Origin: an uncultured Parvibacter sp.
GTDB taxonomy: Bacteria; Actinomycetota; Coriobacteriia; Coriobacteriales; Eggerthellaceae
Direction: 5' to 3'
Length of the DNA: 29,793 nucleotides
Assembly (NCBI GenBank): GCA_910587945.1
Contig: CAJUNI010000021.1
Span: 1-29,793 of the forward strand
This document shows, in pieces, positions 25,415 through 29,793 of the stretch. Position 1 is the first letter of the stretch; each line of letters opens with the position of its first letter. A model generated the notes under the pieces. That model made no database searches. It was not told the DNA's origin and saw only the letters and a list, made by a program, of their open reading frames with translations. The position numbers and the translations under genes were made by a program.

Positions 25415-25593
25415 AAATGTTCAAAAATTCGCAATCTACGGGGACTTATGCTGATTAGCGAGGTCAGAAATAACCCTTTATTGAGACTATTTTGGTACAG
25501 TTATCTGGCGAAACGCTACTAGCCTTCAAAATCGCTTTGTGCTAATGGATTTTTCGGTCAGTTCCGAGGCTGATTTACCGCGCCCCAAGGCAC
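25415..25593. other. Noncoding stretch upstream of the giant gene
   Basis: About 180 bp between the candidate promoter and the aroE terminator. It is A+T-rich, with no coding frame, RNA gene or strong inverted repeat that I can support. It could hold regulator sites for the giant gene. Confidence 0.5.
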
Positions 25594-25624
25594 AAAAAAT
25601 TGAGCCCATCCTTTGGGCTCAATT
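25594..25624 (-). terminator. Intrinsic terminator after aroE
   Basis: On the minus strand, ATTGAGCCC (25,615-25,623) pairs perfectly with GGGCTCAAT (25,599-25,607) around a 7-nt loop. An extra A-T pair at the base makes 10 bp. The stem runs into six T residues (25,594-25,599). It lies about 67 bp after the aroE stop and separates the housekeeping operon from the giant gene. Confidence 0.9.
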
Positions 25625-25690
25625 AGCTAAACCTTAGAAACCTATGCTCCGGGTTCTAAGGCGAAATGTTTCATCCACGCAGCAGTAAGC

Positions 25691-26638
25691 TTAGGCTGTA
25701 AACCCTGCAGCGGCGCTCATAATCTCGAACAATTCTTCCGTTGAAAGCTCACAGGACACGCCGGCAATATCCAGCACAATCCCCAGCGTTGCCACCGCTT
25801 GGCCTACTAACATGGACGAGCCATCGAGGGTTTTTGCGCCGCGGGCTGAGGCTTCAGCCAACAACGCGGTCATTCCATGACCGTAGACTACATCCATGAT
25901 AGTTTGCTGCGACGAAATGAGCGTAGGGTCAAAGGGAGCGGGATCCCCCGGATTCATCCCTAAAGGAGTGGCATCCACAATCACATCGGCCTTTTGAAGG
26001 GCTCCCCGCGCACTATCGTAGCTCCCATAGGTAAAGCGCACCTGTTCCAGAGCTTCCTTAAAGGACGGGCGTCCTGGTCGTGGTGAGGGCAGATCAATAG
26101 TGGCATGAGCCAGGTCGTAATAGGCCTTCGCATAGGTTTCAAGCACCTGCTGGGTGCGGGATTTCGAGCGCCCAATGAGGGCCACTTCTGCCGGCCCTGC
26201 CTGCACGAGGCTATGGAAAATCGAAAGCGATGTCGGTCCCGTACCGCACACCACTACCCGAGCTCCGGCAAGATCAACTCCCGCCCGCTCGAGCGCCATT
26301 ACACAGCCCTCACCGTCGGTGTTATAGCCGATCAGAGCATCCACTTTGCGCACCAACACGTTCACACCCCGCGCCAATTTCGCCGAGGCCGCCAATACCG
26401 TTGCTGCCTCAAAAGCTACCGGCTTATAGGGGGTGGTGATATTAACAGACAGGTAGGGCTCGTCGCGCAAAAACTGCTGCGCTTCCTCGGCACTCGCCAA
26501 GTCGGCAAAGCCATAGTGCCAGGGAAGTCCCAGGCGCTCATAGACAGCGTTATACATAGCTGGCGACTTCGAATGAGCAATCGGATGCCCCACAATATAG
26601 AGCGACTCTTGTGCTGCCAATGAAGCAGACTCTGCCAT
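25691..26638 (-). CDS. aroE: Shikimate dehydrogenase
   Basis: Reduces 3-dehydroshikimate to shikimate with NADPH, the fourth step of the shikimate pathway (cytoplasm). In the 315-residue product I see the substrate-binding motif GHPIAHSKSP (17-26), NITTPYK with the catalytic Lys72, and GYNTD (104-108) with Asp108. Further on are DATPLGM and the closing SSMLVGQA with its conserved Gln. The start is taken as ATG at 26,638. A GTG at 26,641 overlapping the upstream TAG is an alternative, but the AGGG upstream is better spaced for the ATG. Odd points: the nucleotide-binding loop reads GTGPTS (132-137) instead of the usual GAGGA-type loop. A longer segment after it (about 40 residues before DATPLGM) makes the protein longer than the usual 270 or so. 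It is the last gene of the operon, followed by a terminator. Confidence 0.9.
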   Translation of the reverse strand: MAESASLAAQESLYIVGHPIAHSKSPAMYNAVYERLGLPWHYGFADLASAEEAQQFLRDEPYLSVNITTPYKPVAFEAATVLAASAKLARGVNVLVRKVDALIGYNTDGEGCVMALERAGVDLAGARVVVCGTGPTSLSIFHSLVQAGPAEVALIGRSKSRTQQVLETYAKAYYDLAHATIDLPSPRPGRPSFKEALEQVRFTYGSYDSARGALQKADVIVDATPLGMNPGDPAPFDPTLISSQQTIMDVVYGHGMTALLAEASARGAKTLDGSSMLVGQAVATLGIVLDIAGVSCELSTEELFEIMSAAAGFTA

Positions 26639-26640
26639 CA

Positions 26641-27183
26641 CTACCCTACCCCTTCATCACTGCATTCCGAAGCTTTTGACCAAGCTGCAGGCTCGGGCTG
26701 ACGCTTCCCTAAAAGACTGCGTTCCAGATTACGAAGAATGAGCGTATGGCGTAGATCTTGTTCGGCCAGCGGCAGCAGAAGAAATGCTTTCATTCCCGCC
26801 AAATGACCAGCCACGATATCGGTAAAGAGCTGATCCCCAATCATGACCGTGGTGCGCGGCGTGCCCCCAATGAGCGATGAGGCCCGCCAGAGCGCAAAGG
26901 GGAAGGGTTTCAGCGCCTTAGCCACCAGAGGAAGCTCTAAGGACTGGGCCAGCTCGTGGACTCCTTGATGCCAGTTGTTAGAAACCAAACAAAACTTCAC
27001 GCCAGCATCCCGTGCCTGACCAAGCCAAAGCGCCACATCCCTGGGAACCTGGTGGTCTTGACGCGACAGAATGGTGTTGTCGATATCCAACAGCACGTGA
27101 CTCAACCCGCAAGCCAACAAGTCCTGCTGGATATCGATGCAGCTCAATCGCGCGTAATAGCGATCAGGATCTAAGAGGCCCAT
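26641..27183 (-). CDS. YqeG-family HAD-type phosphatase
   Basis: A 180-residue HAD superfamily protein. Motif I LDIDNT (Asp33 and Asp35) carries the nucleophile, motif II is SNN (68-70), motif III Lys92 lies in KALKPFPF, and motif IV is GDQLFTD (116-122). There is no large cap domain, which fits the small subclass IIIA group (YqeG type) common in Gram-positive bacteria, where it often lies near aroE. It is presumably cytoplasmic and its physiological substrate is not known to me. It begins 9 bp after mltG, and its TAG is 2 bp from the aroE ATG, so translational coupling is likely. The C-terminal tail of about 25 residues is polar and probably disordered. Confidence 0.85.
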   Translation of the reverse strand: MGLLDPDRYYARLSCIDIQQDLLACGLSHVLLDIDNTILSRQDHQVPRDVALWLGQARDAGVKFCLVSNNWHQGVHELAQSLELPLVAKALKPFPFALWRASSLIGGTPRTTVMIGDQLFTDIVAGHLAGMKAFLLLPLAEQDLRHTLILRNLERSLLGKRQPEPAAWSKASECSDEGVG

Positions 27184-27192
27184 GGCACTACC

Positions 27193-28338
27193 CTAGCCTT
27201 GAGCAATATTGTTCTGATGCTCCTCATAGGTTTCGGCAAAATAGGTGGTTACCTGACCATCATCGCTAACCGTGGAATAGAAATAGAGATAGGGCGTCTG
27301 CTCAGGGTTGCACACGGCCTGCAATGAGGGAAGACCGGGCGAACAGATAGGGGTTGGCGGTAGCCCGGGATTAGCATAGGTGGAATAGGGGGTTTGAGCA
27401 TGAACCTCTTCCGCCGTGGGCTCCCGTCCTACCTCATAGGCGGTGGTAGCGTCACTCTCCAGATAGGGCCGATCAGAGGCCAAGCGATTGTAAAACACGG
27501 AGGCTACCTTGGCCATGGAAGCTGGATCGTTAGACACTTCTCGCTCGATGATAGCTGCCAAGTTTACTGCCTGATAGACGCTCAATCCTTGGGACTGTGG
27601 ATAGTCAAAGGATAGGCCGGCAGTTTCTGTTTGGAACTGGTTGAGCATCATGGTTACCACCGACGTAGCATCATCAGCCGCCGTAACCAGATAGGTCTTC
27701 GGGAAAAGGAATCCCTCCAAACTATTGGTACCTGCTGACGCTAAGAAGGGATAGGTTTCTGCCCACTGAGAGGCATCACTGGAGGCCGCCAAAAACGCAT
27801 CGGCTGTAATACGCCCGCCGGTAGCTTCCTCGAAGAGCGCCGCGGTAGCTTCCCGCGTAATACCTTCCGGGATGGTCACGTTAATACCCGTTGCCGAGGG
27901 TCCTGTTTGAAGAATGGTGACAATCTCTTCCGGAGTCACGCCTCCTTCAAACAGATAGGTGCCCGGGATAAGAGAAGACTCTGCCCCGGCCGCACGCACC
28001 GCATCGATAAACTCCTGGGACGAGTGCACCAACTGGGCTTCCGCTAAGGAGCTCCCAATGTCGGTGGCCCCTTCTCCGCTGGTTACTGTAATAACGGCGG
28101 ACTCCCCTTCAGGCAAGAGTTCTTGGGTGGGAGGAGCCGCAAATCGCAGAGCAATAAACACCGCCCCTGCTATCAGCAACAACACCAAAATGATGGTGGC
28201 CACAATGGGGCCTTTGCTTTTCTTAGGGCGAATGTAGCTCGTATCGTAGGTACGGAAGAGCTGATCCCCTTTAGCATGAGCCGCCCGGGCAGCATGATTG
28301 GGGCGTTCTGAATAGGTTACTTGCTTACGAAAGGGCAT
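27193..28338 (-). CDS. mltG: Endolytic murein transglycosylase MltG (YceG-like)
   Basis: Cleaves nascent glycan strands in peptidoglycan and releases them from the membrane. The product has 381 residues: a basic cytoplasmic tail (1-44), one membrane helix (about 45-67, IVATIILVLLLIAGAVFIAL) and an extracellular YceG domain. Landmarks are SLEGFLFPKTY (206-216), AAIIEREVSNDP with the likely catalytic Glu265, FYNRL (282-286), DATTAYEVGR (296-305) and STYANPGLPPTPICSPG (319-335). The ribosome binding site GGAAGGA lies 8 nt before the ATG at 28,338. It starts 5 bp after ruvX. The ruvX-mltG neighbourhood is common in Gram-positive genomes. All key residues are present and the length is typical. Confidence 0.93.
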   Translation of the reverse strand: MPFRKQVTYSERPNHAARAAHAKGDQLFRTYDTSYIRPKKSKGPIVATIILVLLLIAGAVFIALRFAAPPTQELLPEGESAVITVTSGEGATDIGSSLAEAQLVHSSQEFIDAVRAAGAESSLIPGTYLFEGGVTPEEIVTILQTGPSATGINVTIPEGITREATAALFEEATGGRITADAFLAASSDASQWAETYPFLASAGTNSLEGFLFPKTYLVTAADDATSVVTMMLNQFQTETAGLSFDYPQSQGLSVYQAVNLAAIIEREVSNDPASMAKVASVFYNRLASDRPYLESDATTAYEVGREPTAEEVHAQTPYSTYANPGLPPTPICSPGLPSLQAVCNPEQTPYLYFYSTVSDDGQVTTYFAETYEEHQNNIAQG

Positions 28339-28343
28339 GGAGC

Positions 28344-28772
28344 CTATCCTTCCTGAGCGTTTGAAGCTTGTTCATCAAGCCAAGTTTGAAGAAAAATGCT
28401 TGCGGCTATCATATCCACTTTTCCGCGCATCTGACGTTCGGTTAAGCCCTTTTCACGCAAACTGCGCTTCGCTTCCTGAGAGCTTAAGCGCTCATCAGTA
28501 AACTCCAGCGGAAGCTCGGTTCGCTGGGCAATAGCTTGGGCCACCTTGCGCACCCGGGCTGCCTGAGGACCCTCTTCTCCTCCGAGCGTTTTCGGTAAGC
28601 CGCACAGCAATACTTCCGGCTCCCAGTCTTCCAGAATGCGCCGGAAAGGTGCGGCAAAAGCCTCCACTTCCATGGCTGGCAATACCGTGATAGGGCTCGC
28701 TACACGCCCGCTTGGATCACTGACCGCAATCCCGATACGCACTTCTCCAATATCTAGGGCTAATACCCGCAC
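28344..28772 (-). CDS. ruvX: RuvX/YqgF family RNase H-fold nuclease (putative Holliday junction resolvase)
   Basis: A 142-residue cytoplasmic protein of the YqgF family, implicated in 16S rRNA 5'-end processing and in junction resolution. Visible are LALDIGEVRIGIAVSD with Asp7, LLCGLPKTLGG (55-65), the FTDERLSS motif with Glu94, and DMIAASIFLQTWL with Asp120. These give the expected acidic catalytic set. The start is GTG at 28,772, placed 5 nt after an AGAGGA ribosome binding site. It lies 118 bp after alaS and 5 bp before mltG. The length is normal for the family. Confidence 0.92.
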   Translation of the reverse strand: MRVLALDIGEVRIGIAVSDPSGRVASPITVLPAMEVEAFAAPFRRILEDWEPEVLLCGLPKTLGGEEGPQAARVRKVAQAIAQRTELPLEFTDERLSSQEAKRSLREKGLTERQMRGKVDMIAASIFLQTWLDEQASNAQEG

Positions 28773-28820
28773 CTGAGTCCTCTCACTTCATCAACGAACA
28801 CAAAGGGGAAGTCGACTACG

Positions 28821-28838
28821 GGCGACCCCAAGGCCGCC
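28821..28838 (-). other. Short hairpin between alaS and ruvX
   Basis: On the minus strand, GGCGGCC-TTGG-GGTCGCC forms a 7-bp stem (one G-U pair) with a tetraloop in the 118-bp gap. No T-run follows, so an intrinsic terminator is not supported. It may be a processing site or of no significance, and alaS could still be co-transcribed with ruvX. Confidence 0.35.
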
Positions 28839-28890
28839 TGGTCACTCCCCCCTCGCATGGTTTTCGTACTTCGATGTAGCAGCGAAGCCC

Positions 28891-29793
28891 TTAGAGAATC
28901 ATATTGCGTGCAATTTCTAAGGCGTCTTCGATGCCCTCAACGTTCTTACCGCCCGCTTGAGCCATAGAAGGCTTGCCGCCGCCACCGCCTTGGATAGCGG
29001 GACCCATCGCCTTAATGAGCGCTGCGGCGTCGAAGCCCTTGGCTACGGCCTCATCGGTACCGGCCGCCAAAAGCACAACTTTACCCTCGTGGGCACCCGC
29101 AATAACCAAGGCACCCGGCTCGCTCATGCGAGAGCGCACTACGTCCCACAAATGGCGCTGGCCGCCCGACTCTACTGCAGGGGCCTGAGCAATGATGACG
29201 GGATAGCCCGCCGGTGCTTGTTGCACCAGACCCAAGAGCGCGTTGATACCATCGTCGGCAGCGGTGTCCTTTGAGCGCTTCACCTTAGCCGTCAAGTCCT
29301 TATAGCTCTTCAGGTTGGAAGCCACACGCTCCGACACATCAAAGAGCGGCACCTTCAGCACAGCTGCGGCTTCCTTTAATTCTGCCTCAAGCTTATTGAC
29401 GTAGGCCAAAGCGCCAAAGCTGGTCACGGCCTCAATACGGCGCAGATTTGAGCCCACGCCCGATTCAGACGTAATCTTCAAGAAGCCAATTTCTGCCGTA
29501 TTAGACACATGACAACCACCACAGAGCTCCCGTGAGAAATCGCCAGCCTCCACGACGCGTACCTGCTCGCCATATTTTTCGCCGAAGAGCGCAGTTACAC
29601 CACTCTTGCGAGCTTCATCTAAGCTGGTCTCATAAATGTGGGTCGGCACCGCTTCCATGATGCGCTCATTGGCCTCGCGCTCCACCAAGCTAATTTGCTC
29701 AGGCGTTAGAGCCTCAAAGTGGGTAAAGTCGAAGCGCAAACGCTCGGGGCCGACATAGGAACCCGCTTGCTTGACGTGATCCCCTAAAACCTT
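28891..29793 (-). CDS. alaS: Alanyl-tRNA synthetase, C-terminal part (5' end outside window)
   Basis: Charges tRNA-Ala and edits mischarged Ser/Gly. Only the last 300 residues of the usual 870 or so are present, and the frame is open to the right edge. Seen here are the editing-domain segment LGDHVKQAGSYVGPERLRFD (3-22 of the fragment) and the second editing motif ELCGGCHVSNT with Cys91 and His95. A helical linker follows, then the C-terminal DHHA1/C-Ala domain with the Gly-rich stretch IQGGGGGKPSMAQAGG close to the end. The usual CGGTH is CGGCH here, which puts an extra Cys at position 94 in the zinc-binding/editing site. It leads the minus-strand run with ruvX. Confidence 0.95.
   Translation of the reverse strand, partial: KVLGDHVKQAGSYVGPERLRFDFTHFEALTPEQISLVEREANERIMEAVPTHIYETSLDEARKSGVTALFGEKYGEQVRVVEAGDFSRELCGGCHVSNTAEIGFLKITSESGVGSNLRRIEAVTSFGALAYVNKLEAELKEAAAVLKVPLFDVSERVASNLKSYKDLTAKVKRSKDTAADDGINALLGLVQQAPAGYPVIIAQAPAVESGGQRHLWDVVRSRMSEPGALVIAGAHEGKVVLLAAGTDEAVAKGFDAAALIKAMGPAIQGGGGGKPSMAQAGGKNVEGIEDALEIARNMIL

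Noticed and set aside
28773..28890. A terminator between alaS and ruvX
   Set aside because: A hairpin is present at 28,821-28,838 but no T-run follows it, so intrinsic termination is not supported.
1..29793. CRISPR arrays, insertion sequences, transposase genes, tRNA or rRNA genes
   Set aside because: No direct-repeat/spacer pattern, no transposase motif, and no cloverleaf or rRNA-like sequence was seen. The noncoding space is limited to about 480 bp and 118 bp gaps.

Overview
The window looks like a chromosomal segment from an actinobacterium of moderate G+C, most likely a member of the Coriobacteriia (Eggerthellaceae or a relative). That placement is an inference from the style of the core genes and their order (alaS, ruvX, mltG, yqeG-like, aroE) next to a very large exported protein gene. 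It is not based on any database match. Every convincing gene lies on the minus strand, so transcription runs from the right end of the window to the left.

Right part (25,691-29,793): a compact housekeeping run. It starts with the C-terminal third of alanyl-tRNA synthetase (alaS, cut by the window edge). Next come ruvX (RNase H-fold nuclease/resolvase-like), mltG (endolytic murein transglycosylase), a YqeG-type HAD phosphatase and aroE (shikimate dehydrogenase). The last four are separated by 5 bp, 9 bp and 2 bp, so they are probably co-transcribed. A clean intrinsic terminator follows aroE at 25,594-25,624.

Middle (25,210-25,690): a noncoding stretch of about 480 bp. It holds the aroE terminator, a candidate sigma-A promoter, a leader of about 170 nt with a G+C-rich hairpin, and a good ribosome binding site for the next gene.

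Left part (1-25,209): one uninterrupted minus-strand reading frame of 8,403 codons that is still open at the left edge, so the protein exceeds 8,400 residues. It starts with a long signal peptide and an acidic linker. After that it is a string of beta-rich, extracellular-type modules: a divergent pair of about 280-residue units at the N-terminus, a recurring module spaced roughly 245-285 residues apart, DUF11-like segments, and a run of five prealbumin/Cna-B-like repeats. It also has low-complexity Ala/Thr/Glu linkers, tracts rich in Tyr/Trp/Asn/His/Gly, and one helical insertion near the left edge. I read it as a giant cell-surface adhesin or stalk protein. Its C-terminus, where a wall anchor would be expected, is outside the window.

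The giant gene is the remarkable part of the window. I do not recognise it as a named protein. The claims about its modules rest on my reading of the translation, not on profile searches.
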